From: a bacterium
Lineage (GTDB): Bacteria > SZUA-79 > Acidulodesulfobacterales > Acidulodesulfobacteraceae
Length of the DNA: 64,000 bases
Assembly: GCA_021818985.1 (NCBI GenBank)
Contig: JAKASO010000005.1
Coordinates: 33,204-97,203, forward strand
Direction of reading: 5' to 3'
In this document: one piece after another, positions 1 through 9,305 of the stretch
How positions within the stretch are numbered: the stretch's first letter is position 1
Layout: every line of letters begins with the position of its first letter
The notes under the pieces: generated by a model
The model's database searches: none
Seen by the model: only the letters and a program-made list of their open reading frames with translations
Told to the model about the DNA's origin: nothing
Program-made: the position numbers and the translations under genes

Positions 1-111
1 TCATATTTATCCGCGTTTAAAAATGTAACTTGACTTCAAACGAAAAATTTTATAAGATTAAAACTCTTAGTAAAATTCACGATTAATTATGAAAACGAAA
101 ATTTAGTTGCG

Positions 112-169
112 AAAATTAGCTACGGCGGTTGCAGCGCTGTTTGATATTTTTTTCGATAAAGCTAATTTT
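112..169 (+). promoter_or_regulatory. Possible structured leader upstream of rplU
   Basis: A perfect 10-bp inverted repeat (AAAATTAGCT at 112-121, AGCTAATTTT at 160-169) encloses a loop of 38 bases that is GC-richer at its 5' end and contains the palindrome CAGCGCTG. It lies 77 bases before the L21 start. Ribosomal protein operons often carry autoregulatory leaders, and L21 leaders are known in other phyla. That this is one is inference; no conserved leader motif was recognised. The rest of 1-246 is AT-rich with no gene seen. Confidence 0.35.
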
Positions 170-219
170 AACATTAAAATATATATATAATACATAAATT
201 AAATATTAAAAGTTAAAAA

Positions 220-243
220 ACAAAGGGACTAACAAAGGGACTT
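220..243 (+). repeat. 12-bp tandem duplication containing the rplU ribosome binding site
   Basis: Two copies of ACAAAGGGACT(A/T) lie head to tail (220-231 and 232-243), identical at 11 of 12 positions. Each carries an AAAGGGA Shine-Dalgarno-like core. The second copy is six bases from the ATG at 247 and is the likely functional site. The first is too far away to act in the usual manner. Confidence 0.7.
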
Positions 244-246
244 GGG

Positions 247-558
247 ATGAACGATTATGCTATAATTAATTCAGGATCTAAACAGTATAAGGTTTCGGTA
301 GGAGATACCGTAAGAATGGAAACCCTTAATAAAAATAAAGGTGACGAGGTTATATTCGCACCCTCTATGGTAAAAAAAGGCGAAACCGTTCTTTTAGGGA
401 CGCCTGTTTTAGACGATATACATGTAAAAGGGGTCGTTCTTCATGAAGGAAAATCAAAAAAAGTGATTGTTCTTAAGATAAAGCGCCGTAAAGGCGAAAG
501 GAAAAAGACCGGACACAGGCAGAAATTTTCCCAAATTAAAATAACAGAAATATCATAA
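247..558 (+). CDS. rplU: 50S ribosomal protein L21
   Basis: L21 binds 23S rRNA in the large ribosomal subunit. The 103-residue product has the usual L21 length, opening (YAIINSGSKQYKVSVGD) and basic C-terminal region ending in a TGHRQKFSQIKITEI stretch, which is the family signature. The ATG is chosen because AAAGGGA lies six bases upstream. It is followed after 36 bases by rpmA, the near-universal rplU-rpmA-obgE order, so the genes are probably co-transcribed. A possible structured leader precedes it. Confidence 0.97.
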   Translation: MNDYAIINSGSKQYKVSVGDTVRMETLNKNKGDEVIFAPSMVKKGETVLLGTPVLDDIHVKGVVLHEGKSKKVIVLKIKRRKGERKKTGHRQKFSQIKITEIS

Positions 559-594
559 TTTAAATTTTTAATTTTAATTAAGGGAGCGCTATAA

Positions 595-858
595 ATGGCT
601 CATAAAAAGGCAGGCGGCAGTTCCAGAAATGGAAGAGATAGCCGCGGACAAAGAAGAGGAGTTAAAAAATTCGGCAATGAAAGGGTTAAAAAAGGGGATA
701 TCATTGTCCGGCAGGTAGGTTCATCGTTTCATCCGGGAAAAAATGTTGGTGAAGGCAAGGACTATACGCTTTATTCGCTAATAGACGGGTATGTTAAATT
801 TCACTGCGGAAAAAATGACAGAAGATATGTCAGCATTGTAACAGAGCCGGTTAATTAA
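595..858 (+). CDS. rpmA: 50S ribosomal protein L27
   Basis: L27 sits near the peptidyl-transferase centre of the 50S subunit. The 87-residue sequence starts [16 protein letters not shown], the typical L27 N-terminus. It lacks the cleavable N-terminal extension seen in many Firmicutes. A good Shine-Dalgarno (AGGGAG) lies just upstream. It follows rplU and precedes obgE. About 230 bases separate it from obgE; that gap (859-1090) shows no gene and no clear terminator. Confidence 0.97.
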   Translation: MAHKKAGGSSRNGRDSRGQRRGVKKFGNERVKKGDIIVRQVGSSFHPGKNVGEGKDYTLYSLIDGYVKFHCGKNDRRYVSIVTEPVN

Positions 859-1051
859 AAAATTCATAAATTTATAAACTTAAATTCCTTCCAAACAAAA
901 AATATTAATTTCATCCTTTCATTTTATTCTGGTATTTCGTCAACAATTTACGGTTAAAAGGTTAGCAGCATATTCTTACAATGGGGGCTGATGTTTATCG
1001 AAAGTACCTAAAAAATGCAAAAATTAAAAGCGATAAAACCGAGACGGATAG

Positions 1052-2098
<1,047 letters not shown>

Positions 2099-2100
2099 AT

Positions 2101-2259
2101 CCCTGATCTTCCTGCGAATAATTATTATATAGTTTATCTATTACATTTATTTATATTAAGGAGGCAGGAAAATCAGGTATAAAAGTTCTACAGCTGATGC
2201 CCCTCCACATAAACCTTACGAGTTTCCAAAGGCAGGAATCAGGTGTAAAAGTTCTACAG
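2101..2259 (+). repeat. Intergenic repeat cluster: inverted plus direct copies between obgE and proB
   Basis: Two direct copies of a roughly 30-bp element lie at 2163-2193 and 2231-2259. Both start GGCAGGAA and end AAAAGTTCTACAG, and differ by a 2-bp deletion and one substitution. The end of the obgE gap carries CCCTGATCTTCCTGC at 2101-2115, nearly the reverse complement of the start of the direct repeat (GCAGGAAAATCAGGT, 2165-2179). This could form a long hairpin after obgE. No open frame of note lies inside. It may be a terminator-like structure or the remnant of a small repeat family. Confidence 0.6.
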
Positions 2260-2316
2260 ACAATTTTGGACATTTTGGATCAGGATAATCAGGGTAGAGG
2301 ATAAACATTTCTAATT

Positions 2317-2343
2317 TTGAAATTCCATGTTAAAATATATAAA
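2317..2343 (+). promoter_or_regulatory. Possible sigma-70 promoter for proB
   Basis: A TTGAAA (2317-2322) is followed after 15 bases by TATAAA (2338-2343), 31 bases before the proB start. The spacing is short and the surroundings AT-rich, so this is weak. Confidence 0.3.
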
Positions 2344-2374
2344 AATATATAAAAAAGAACGGTTTATTTGAAAA

Positions 2375-3532
2375 ATGGACAATATTAACTTAGAATTCAG
2401 TGATTTCATAGCCATAAAAAAAAGGGTCGTCATAAAAATAGGCACCCAGATCCTTCTTAATAAAAAAGACAAGGCCTCTTTAGCCTCTTTTAAAAAAATA
2501 ACGGGGTTTGCATATTCTTTAATTAAACAAGGTAAAGAAGTTATATTAGTGTCTTCTGGAGCTATAGCCATCGGAAGAAATATTTTAGGCATAGATACGC
2601 CCTCCGGTTTCCTGACTATTCCGCAAAAACAGGCATTAGCAGCATGTGGACAGACTATTTTAATGAATTATTATGCGTCAGCTTTCAAAAAATACGCCTT
2701 AAAAACTGCTCAAATTTTACTCACAAAAGAAGATACAGCATCCCGCAAAAGATTTAATAATGCAAGAAATACGATAGATGAACTGCTAAGGAACAAAATA
2801 ATACCTGTAATAAACGAAAATGATACCATCTCAACAGATGAGATAAAATTCTCAGATAACGACTATCTTTCGGCTTTAGCCGCTAATTTGTCCTGCGCCG
2901 ATCTTTTAATCATTCTTTCAAATATCGGCGGAGTCCACGATAAAAACCCTGCCATTTACAAAAACACTAAAAAAGTTAACGTTATCAGGGATATTGAAAC
3001 CTATGTTGACGGTTTTAAAGAAAATACCAAAAGCCGTTACGGTACTGGCGGTATGAAATCTAAACTCGAAGCGGCTAAAATTGCCGCCAAAACCGGTATA
3101 GATATAATAATCACAAACGGCAAAAACACTGGAACGCTTAAATCTATAGCAGAAGGGAAGCTGAACGGCACATTGATTCTTTCGTCTAAATCCAGTATAA
3201 ACAAAAAAAAGCACTGGCTTTTATTCGGAATGGAAAAAAAAGGGACTATTGTTTGCGACGAAGGAGCAGAAAAAGCGATCGTTTACGGCAATAGAAGCCT
3301 TCTTGCAAGCGGTATAATAGACATAATCGGGAATTTTAAAAAAAAAGAAGGGGTTTATATATCAAACAAAAAAAAACAGGTTATTTCAATAGGTATTTCC
3401 GATTTTAATTCGGAAGATATAAAAAAAATAAAGGGATTATCCTCATCCGAAATAAAGTCTACTTATAATAACGATACCATAAAATCGGCTTTGGTAGTGC
3501 ATAAAAACAATATGGTAACTATAGCTTTATAA
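2375..3532 (+). CDS. proB: Glutamate 5-kinase
   Basis: ProB phosphorylates L-glutamate to gamma-glutamyl phosphate, the first step of proline synthesis. The 385-residue protein has the amino-acid kinase fold (VVIKIGTQIL at about 19-28, then VSSGAIAIGR, INENDTIS and YGTGGMKSKLEAAK) and a C-terminal PUA domain from about residue 285. This is the usual two-domain form. There is no clear Shine-Dalgarno at the ATG. It lies 117 bases before proA, which supplies the next step. Confidence 0.96.
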   Translation: MDNINLEFSDFIAIKKRVVIKIGTQILLNKKDKASLASFKKITGFAYSLIKQGKEVILVSSGAIAIGRNILGIDTPSGFLTIPQKQALAACGQTILMNYYASAFKKYALKTAQILLTKEDTASRKRFNNARNTIDELLRNKIIPVINENDTISTDEIKFSDNDYLSALAANLSCADLLIILSNIGGVHDKNPAIYKNTKKVNVIRDIETYVDGFKENTKSRYGTGGMKSKLEAAKIAAKTGIDIIITNGKNTGTLKSIAEGKLNGTLILSSKSSINKKKHWLLFGMEKKGTIVCDEGAEKAIVYGNRSLLASGIIDIIGNFKKKEGVYISNKKKQVISIGISDFNSEDIKKIKGLSSSEIKSTYNNDTIKSALVVHKNNMVTIAL

Positions 3533-3610
3533 AAGAAAAGACTTATTTTTTAATTTTTATTTTTATACATTATAAATAATAAATATAAATTCGCAATGGT
3601 CTGCGTTAAC

Positions 3611-3632
3611 GGCATATAAAAGGCATATAAAA
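3611..3632 (+). repeat. 11-bp perfect tandem duplication upstream of proA
   Basis: GGCATATAAAA occurs twice without a gap (3611-3621 and 3622-3632), ending just before the AAGG ribosome binding site of proA. Confidence 0.7.
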
Positions 3633-3649
3633 CAATAAGGTAACGATTA

Positions 3650-4954
3650 GTGGGCGATAAAACAATCAGCGATAAAACAATTAAAATTGAAAATGCCGAA
3701 AGTATCGAAAATATTGCAAAAAATACTTACGAAAGCAGTAAATTCATTGCAAACACCAACAGTCAAACAAAGCTTGATATCTTAAGCGATATTAAAAAAC
3801 TGCTTGCAGAAAGAAAAAATTTTCTTGCTTCCGAAAACTTAAAAGACATAGAAAATGCCGAAAAAAATTCGCTTAAACCCTCCTTCATAGACAGGCTTAA
3901 GATTACGGAAAAAACCTTTTCCTCGATGTTAAGATCTATCGAAGACGTTAAAAAAATCAAAGACCCAGTCGGAGAGATCGAAAATATAACAGTGCGCTCT
4001 AACGGCTTAATGGTTGGAAAAATGAGGATTCCTTTAGGCGTCATCGGCATCATTTACGAATCAAGACCTAATGTTACTATAGACGCTTCTATCCTCTGTC
4101 TTTTATCAGGAAACGCAGCCGTTTTACGCGGCGGCTCTGAAGCGATCAACTCAAACAAAGCGCTTATGGCTATTATAAAAGACGCGCTTAAAAATAACGG
4201 CCTGCCGGCGGATACGATCTCTTTAGTACCATATACCGACAGATCGGCAGTGCTTGATCTTATATCGCAAAAAAAATATATCGATCTAATAATACCGCGA
4301 GGCGGGGACAGCCTCATCTCTTTTGTCACCGAAAATTCCAGAATACCCGTAGTCAAACACGACAAAGGAGTCTGCCATATTTATATAGATGAATACGCCG
4401 ATATTAAAAAAGGGATCGAGGTCGTCATCAATGCAAAGGTTCAAAAACCGTCGGTCTGCAATGCTTTAGAAACCCTGTTAGTGCATAAAAATATCGTGAA
4501 TGAATTTATGCCGGCTTTACTTTCCGAGCTTGAAAAATATAATGTGGAAGCGCGGCTTGCGGACGATCTCCTAAATATCTTTAAAAATAAATATAGATTT
4601 ATCACTCCTGCAACCGAAAAAGACTGGGACGAGGAATATCTTGATCTTATTCTTGCCGTTAGATCCGTTCCAAATATGCCGGCAGCCGTGGATCATATCA
4701 GTAAACACGGCTCAAATCATACAGAAGCGATCATCACTCAGAACTACGATAACGCTATGGAATTCATTAAAAAAGTAAATTCTTCCTGCGTCCTGATAAA
4801 TGCTTCCACAAGGTTTAATGACGGCTTTGAGCTTGGTCTCGGAGCCGAAATAGGCATATCCACCTCAAAAATCCACGCATACGGACCTATGGGGGTAAAA
4901 GAACTCACTACTACCAAATTCATAGTATTTGGCAATTATCAGGTAAGGTCATAA
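3650..4954 (+). CDS. proA: Gamma-glutamyl phosphate reductase
   Basis: ProA reduces gamma-glutamyl phosphate to glutamate-5-semialdehyde with NADPH, the second step of proline synthesis. The 434-residue product is an aldehyde-dehydrogenase-fold enzyme. IYESRPNVTID, LRGGSEA, the catalytic-cysteine segment KPSVCNALETLLVH near residue 272 and the C-terminal AEIGISTSKIHAYGPMG are all family signatures. The start is GTG at 3650, chosen because AAGG lies about nine bases upstream and no better ATG is available. It is paired with proB. Confidence 0.96.
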   Translation: MGDKTISDKTIKIENAESIENIAKNTYESSKFIANTNSQTKLDILSDIKKLLAERKNFLASENLKDIENAEKNSLKPSFIDRLKITEKTFSSMLRSIEDVKKIKDPVGEIENITVRSNGLMVGKMRIPLGVIGIIYESRPNVTIDASILCLLSGNAAVLRGGSEAINSNKALMAIIKDALKNNGLPADTISLVPYTDRSAVLDLISQKKYIDLIIPRGGDSLISFVTENSRIPVVKHDKGVCHIYIDEYADIKKGIEVVINAKVQKPSVCNALETLLVHKNIVNEFMPALLSELEKYNVEARLADDLLNIFKNKYRFITPATEKDWDEEYLDLILAVRSVPNMPAAVDHISKHGSNHTEAIITQNYDNAMEFIKKVNSSCVLINASTRFNDGFELGLGAEIGISTSKIHAYGPMGVKELTTTKFIVFGNYQVRS

Positions 4955-5025
4955 AATTATAAGAAATATATATAATTATGCATAATCCATAACCAAAGAC
5001 AAAATACAAATATAAAATATATATA

Positions 5026-5676
5026 ATGAATACGGGTATATTCGGGGGGACATTTAATCCTATACATTACGGCCATTTAAGGGCATGCGAAGAAGTTGCG
5101 GAACTGATGCCGTTAGACAAGGTAATTTTTATCCCGTCCAATATTACTTCAAATAAAAAAGAAACCGTCATTAACACTCAAAAAAGACTTGAGATGGTTA
5201 AAATCGCGACCGAAGACAATTCTAAATTCGAGGTTTCCGATATCGAAATATCAAGGGGTGGAATATCCTTTTTTTACGACACCTTGAGGGAACTAACATC
5301 GATATACCGGAAAGATAACTTTTTTTTTATTATCGGCACCGATGCCTTTTCCGGTATTAAAAACTGGAAAAATAGCGAATCGCTCTTTAATACGAATATG
5401 ACAAATTTTATCGTTATGAATAGAAACGCGCATGAGAAAAATCTATTAAACCTTGCAGAATATTTACCCGATAGAATTAAAGAAACTGCAGGTATGGATA
5501 TTAAAAATAGCAGGATTGTTCTATCCGGCAATAAATATATTTATTTTTTAAACGTTACAAGAATGGACATATCTTCTACCAAGATTAGGAATAATTTTAA
5601 AATGAACAGGTCAAACTTATATCTGTTGCCAAAAAAATTGATTGATTATATAATATGTAACAGACTTTATTTGTGA
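5026..5676 (+). CDS. nadD: Nicotinate-nucleotide adenylyltransferase
   Basis: NadD joins nicotinate mononucleotide and ATP to make deamido-NAD. The 216-residue protein starts with the nucleotidyltransferase motif GGTFNPIHYGHL (HxGH) and has the C-terminal ISSTKIR motif near residue 182. The length is normal. No Shine-Dalgarno is visible before the ATG. It lies in the proA-nadD-rsfS order typical of Deltaproteobacteria. Confidence 0.95.
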   Translation: MNTGIFGGTFNPIHYGHLRACEEVAELMPLDKVIFIPSNITSNKKETVINTQKRLEMVKIATEDNSKFEVSDIEISRGGISFFYDTLRELTSIYRKDNFFFIIGTDAFSGIKNWKNSESLFNTNMTNFIVMNRNAHEKNLLNLAEYLPDRIKETAGMDIKNSRIVLSGNKYIYFLNVTRMDISSTKIRNNFKMNRSNLYLLPKKLIDYIICNRLYL

Positions 5677-5721
5677 TATAATACGGATAAACCAAGCTAA
5701 TATAGCAGCATAAGCATAAAG

Positions 5722-6135
5722 GTGATAACAATAGACAACGGCAATATCAAAAGAAAAACATTAAAAAGAACCAATAAGGAAATACGGACTATTATAGGTT
5801 CGCTTGCCGACAAAAAGGCAAAAAATATAATAGTCCTTGATATAAGAAAAATATCCCAACTGACTGATTTTATTATAATTGCAAGCGGCGCTTCCGATCG
5901 CCAGATTGGGGCGATAACAGGAAATGTTTTAAACTCGATAAAAAAGAAACCGCTTGCTATCGAAGGCGCTGATACTTCCAGATGGGTAGTTATTGATTAC
6001 GGCGATAAAATAATCCACGTATTTCTTGAAGATCTTAGATCTTTTTACAATCTTGAAGGTCTATGGCCGGAAGCTAAAGAATTTATCGTCCCCGACAGAG
6101 CATCAACCGCTGCATCATCAATCGCTCGCGGCTAA
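5722..6135 (+). CDS. rsfS: Ribosomal silencing factor RsfS (Iojap family)
   Basis: RsfS binds L14 and blocks joining of ribosomal subunits when nutrients are short. The 137-residue sequence contains the family core: NIIVLDIRKISQLTDFIIIASG, then SDRQIGAI, and near the end the WVVIDYGDKIIHVFLEDLR segment followed by YNLEGLWPEA. The start used is GTG at 5722 with AAAGG touching it, so the exact start is uncertain. No nearby ATG exists. The rlmH gene that often follows rsfS is absent. The stop codon lies in the loop of a GC-rich hairpin. Confidence 0.93.
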   Translation: MITIDNGNIKRKTLKRTNKEIRTIIGSLADKKAKNIIVLDIRKISQLTDFIIIASGASDRQIGAITGNVLNSIKKKPLAIEGADTSRWVVIDYGDKIIHVFLEDLRSFYNLEGLWPEAKEFIVPDRASTAASSIARG

Positions 6136-6163
6136 AGCCGCGGGCTTAATAGCCGGCTGATTG
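6119..6163 (+). repeat. GC-rich palindrome overlapping the rsfS stop codon (REP-like or terminator stem)
   Basis: CGCGGCT (6127-6133) pairs perfectly with AGCCGCG (6136-6142) across a two-base loop. An outer TCAATC (6119-6124) pairs with GATTGA (6158-6163), with a second GC-rich stretch between. The rsfS stop codon TAA is 6133-6135. No T-run follows, so a classical intrinsic terminator is not supported. The compact palindrome resembles REP-type elements. Confidence 0.5.
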
Positions 6164-6299
6164 AGAAACATTGAACGGTGCACATTAACACATTAACATT
6201 AAACGGTGCAATAATTAAGAAAAAGACGGTTAAACCCACATAATCCATAAAATAAATTAAAAAATTGTACGAATGTATGATTGATTTACCACTTACTAA

Positions 6300-7664
6300 A
6301 TGTTTATAATAGCCCTTATAATATCTATTCTTATTTTGATCGCCTTCTTTGAATACCTCTACATGCTTAATCCGGCAAAGGTACTGCTTCGCTATGGGAC
6401 GGGAAATCATTATATTTTAAACTATCCGCTTATTTTTTATATATTTGCGGCATTTTTAGTAGGCATCTTTTTAGTTTCTTTAATAATCTTAATCAGGGAT
6501 TCTGCACGCTATATAAAAAATCTTATCAATAACAGGCAAGAATATATCAGTAGCGAAATTGATAATTCCATTAACAAAGCCGAAGAGCTATATATAAGGG
6601 CACAGTATGAAAAAGCTATAGGAACCATTAAAAAGTATTTAGCAAGATACGAAGACAGCATTAAGGCTTATCTTCTTCTGGCAAAGATCTACAAGCATAA
6701 AGGCAATATTGAAGAAAGCGAATCATGCCTTAATAATGTCCTTAAAATTGATAAATCCAACGTCATTGCTCTTAACGAAGCTGGCAACCTGCATAAAATC
6801 GGCGGAGACTTTGAAAAAGCGGTATATTTTTTTAGTAAGGCGTTGGAAGCCGCTCCGGATAACTTATATGCAATACTTGAACTTAAAGACATCTACATTA
6901 AAAAGGGTGAATGGAAAAACTCTTATAAAATGTCTAAGCTCTTTTTAAGCCAGTCTAAAGATAAAGAGATCAACAAAAAAGAAGAAAGGGATATGATCGG
7001 CTTAAAGTATGAGTATGGAAAATTTTTACTTGAAAATGAAAATGACACGGAAAGATCTGCAAAAAGATTTAATCAGGTAATATCTCACGATAAAAACTTC
7101 GCTGCAGCTTATATCTCACTTGGGGACGCTTATATTAAAAAAGGCAAGGCCGACGATGCTTTTAAGCTATGGGAAAAAGCATTCCTTAGAACAGGCAATT
7201 TTGCCGTCCTGATAAAAATGGAAGATGTTGCCGTCAAGACGAACCACCCGGAAAATATTATAAAATTTTATCAGGAGCTTATTTACAATAATCCTGAAAA
7301 ATGGGAATACAGGTTATTTCTGGCCAAATTGTATCTTCGCATAGAAATGGTTGATGAAGCCATTTCAAACCTTAACGCTATCCCGCTATCCTCATTGAAA
7401 GATAATTCTGGTTATCTTTTGCTAGCCGAAAGTTATCTTAAAAGAGGGAAATATAACGAAGCGGCTCAGGCTTTTAGAAAAGCGCTTAAAAATTTATATC
7501 CCGTTAAATTGCCGTTTATATGTTCCAATTGTAATTTTTCTTCATTAAATTACAGTTCGCTTTGCCCTTCCTGTTATTCATGGAATACCATGAATATTGC
7601 GGTTCAATCTCTTTATGACACACAATTAAAAGAAGATTCGGGAAATGTCTTAAAATTAATTTAA
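6300..7664 (+). CDS. LapA-LapB-like fusion: membrane-anchored TPR protein with C-terminal zinc ribbon
   Basis: LapB (YciM) in enterobacteria is an inner-membrane TPR protein with a C-terminal rubredoxin-type metal site. It tunes LPS synthesis through FtsH-dependent LpxC turnover; LapA is its small two-helix partner. Here a 454-residue protein begins with two membrane helices (about 1-20 and 43-66) separated by a loop resembling the LapA/DUF1049 pattern. TPR-type helical repeats follow from about 95 to 410. Near the C-terminus is a CSNC...CPSC pair followed by W-N-T, matching the LapB rubredoxin motif. The domain order suggests both functions on one chain. No Shine-Dalgarno is visible. Function is by analogy. 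Confidence 0.8.
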   Translation: MFIIALIISILILIAFFEYLYMLNPAKVLLRYGTGNHYILNYPLIFYIFAAFLVGIFLVSLIILIRDSARYIKNLINNRQEYISSEIDNSINKAEELYIRAQYEKAIGTIKKYLARYEDSIKAYLLLAKIYKHKGNIEESESCLNNVLKIDKSNVIALNEAGNLHKIGGDFEKAVYFFSKALEAAPDNLYAILELKDIYIKKGEWKNSYKMSKLFLSQSKDKEINKKEERDMIGLKYEYGKFLLENENDTERSAKRFNQVISHDKNFAAAYISLGDAYIKKGKADDAFKLWEKAFLRTGNFAVLIKMEDVAVKTNHPENIIKFYQELIYNNPEKWEYRLFLAKLYLRIEMVDEAISNLNAIPLSSLKDNSGYLLLAESYLKRGKYNEAAQAFRKALKNLYPVKLPFICSNCNFSSLNYSSLCPSCYSWNTMNIAVQSLYDTQLKEDSGNVLKLI

Positions 7665-7763
7665 CGCTTCCGCTAAAGAAGTTACATTCTACAATTCTAA
7701 AGCTATTATGCAATAAAATCTTCAAAAAACCGCAAATAACAACAGCAGGCAATATGCCCTAAG

Positions 7764-9305
7764 ATGAAAAATTACAAAAGTGCGTGTCTTATTATCCTTG
7801 ATGGATTTGGTTTATCCGACAAGATAAAAGGCAATGCGATTAAAAATGCCAGAAAATATTTTATAGACAAGATCTTTGAAGAATATCCTCTAACATCCCT
7901 TAAATCTTATGGAAAAGATGTCGGGCTTCCTGAAGGCACGATGGGAAATTCCGAAGTGGGCCATTTCAATATCGGAGCAGGAAGGATAGCGCTTCAGGAT
8001 CTTACAAGGATAAATGAAGGGATAGAAAACGGCGCATTAAAGCTTAATCCTGTGCTTGTATCGTTTTTAGAAACTGTAAAAAACGGCAATTCAAGGGTGC
8101 ACTTAATGGGGCTTTTATCGGAAAGCGGAGTCCACAGTGAATTAAGCCATATGCAGTATCTGATCAACTTTTTTTATTCGGGCGGCGTTGATGAGATATA
8201 TATTCATGCTTTTTTAGATGGAAGGGATTCCCCGCCTAAAAGCGCAAAAATTTTTATAGAAAAACTTGTTAAAACCATCGAAAAAACCAATGGAAATACT
8301 GTAATATCCACATTATGCGGACGGTTTTATGCTATGGACAGGGATACAAGATGGGATAGGACGAAACAGGCTTTCGATATGCTCACGTTATTAAAAGGAA
8401 ATGTGTATAATGATCCGTTTGGTGCCATAAACGATAATTATGCGAAAGATATTACCGATGAATTCATTGCCCCATCTGTTATGGAACATGAGGCAAAAAA
8501 CGGCGCGATTACCGGCAAAGACGGCGTTATATTTATTAATTTCAGAGCGGATAGGGCAAAACAGATAACCGAAGCCCTTACCTTCGAATCTTTCGACTTT
8601 TTTGACAGGAGCGGCTTTAAACCTGTAAAAAACTTTATCACAATGACAAAATATGACGATTCATTCACTACCAAGTATATAATAGAACCTCAAAATTACG
8701 GTAATATATTAGGCGAAGTCATATCAAAACTTGGTCTAAAACAGCTCAGGATAGCCGAAACCGAAAAGTATGCCCATGTAACATATTTTTTCAATTGCGG
8801 GAAAGAAGAGCCGTTTAAAAATGAAGACAGACTATTAATACCGTCGCCAAGAAACTTTAAAACGTACGACCTTATACCGGAAATGAGCGCATATAAGATT
8901 AAAGACGCGCTTAACGAAAGGATAAAACTTAAAAAATATTCCCTTATCGTATGCAATTTTGCAAATTGCGACATGGTAGGTCATACCGGCAATTACGATG
9001 CAACCGTTAAGGCGGTTGAAACAATAAATTCTGTTTTAAGCGGAATTGTTCCTTTAATTCTAAAAAATGACGATGTCTGCATAATAACCGCCGATCACGG
9101 AAATGCCGAAACGATGTTAGATAAAAACGGCATGCCTATGACAAACCATACCCTTAATCCTGTACCTTTTGCAATAGTTTCAAATTATACCAGGGATATA
9201 CCAGATCTTAAACCTGGAAAACTATCGGATATTGCCCCCACGATCTTAAGACTTCTAGGTATACCAATCCCCGGAGAAATGACAGGACGAGTTTTATGGG
9301 AGTAA
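7764..9305 (+). CDS. gpmI: 2,3-bisphosphoglycerate-independent phosphoglycerate mutase
   Basis: GpmI interconverts 3- and 2-phosphoglycerate in glycolysis and gluconeogenesis, using two metal ions and a phospho-serine intermediate. The 513-residue protein is full length. LIILDGFGLS at the N-terminus holds the metal-binding Asp, MGNSEVGH has the catalytic serine (about residue 63), and ITADHGNAE and TNHTLNPVPF near the C-terminus complete the phosphatase-fold metal sites. It overlaps rluD by ten bases, so the two are probably co-translated. Confidence 0.97.
   Translation: MKNYKSACLIILDGFGLSDKIKGNAIKNARKYFIDKIFEEYPLTSLKSYGKDVGLPEGTMGNSEVGHFNIGAGRIALQDLTRINEGIENGALKLNPVLVSFLETVKNGNSRVHLMGLLSESGVHSELSHMQYLINFFYSGGVDEIYIHAFLDGRDSPPKSAKIFIEKLVKTIEKTNGNTVISTLCGRFYAMDRDTRWDRTKQAFDMLTLLKGNVYNDPFGAINDNYAKDITDEFIAPSVMEHEAKNGAITGKDGVIFINFRADRAKQITEALTFESFDFFDRSGFKPVKNFITMTKYDDSFTTKYIIEPQNYGNILGEVISKLGLKQLRIAETEKYAHVTYFFNCGKEEPFKNEDRLLIPSPRNFKTYDLIPEMSAYKIKDALNERIKLKKYSLIVCNFANCDMVGHTGNYDATVKAVETINSVLSGIVPLILKNDDVCIITADHGNAETMLDKNGMPMTNHTLNPVPFAIVSNYTRDIPDLKPGKLSDIAPTILRLLGIPIPGEMTGRVLWE

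Noticed and set aside
6136..6299. Small non-coding RNA in the gap between rsfS and the TPR gene
   Set aside because: Apart from the palindrome and short repeats (ACATTAAC twice, AACGGTGCA twice), there is no promoter or terminator pattern.
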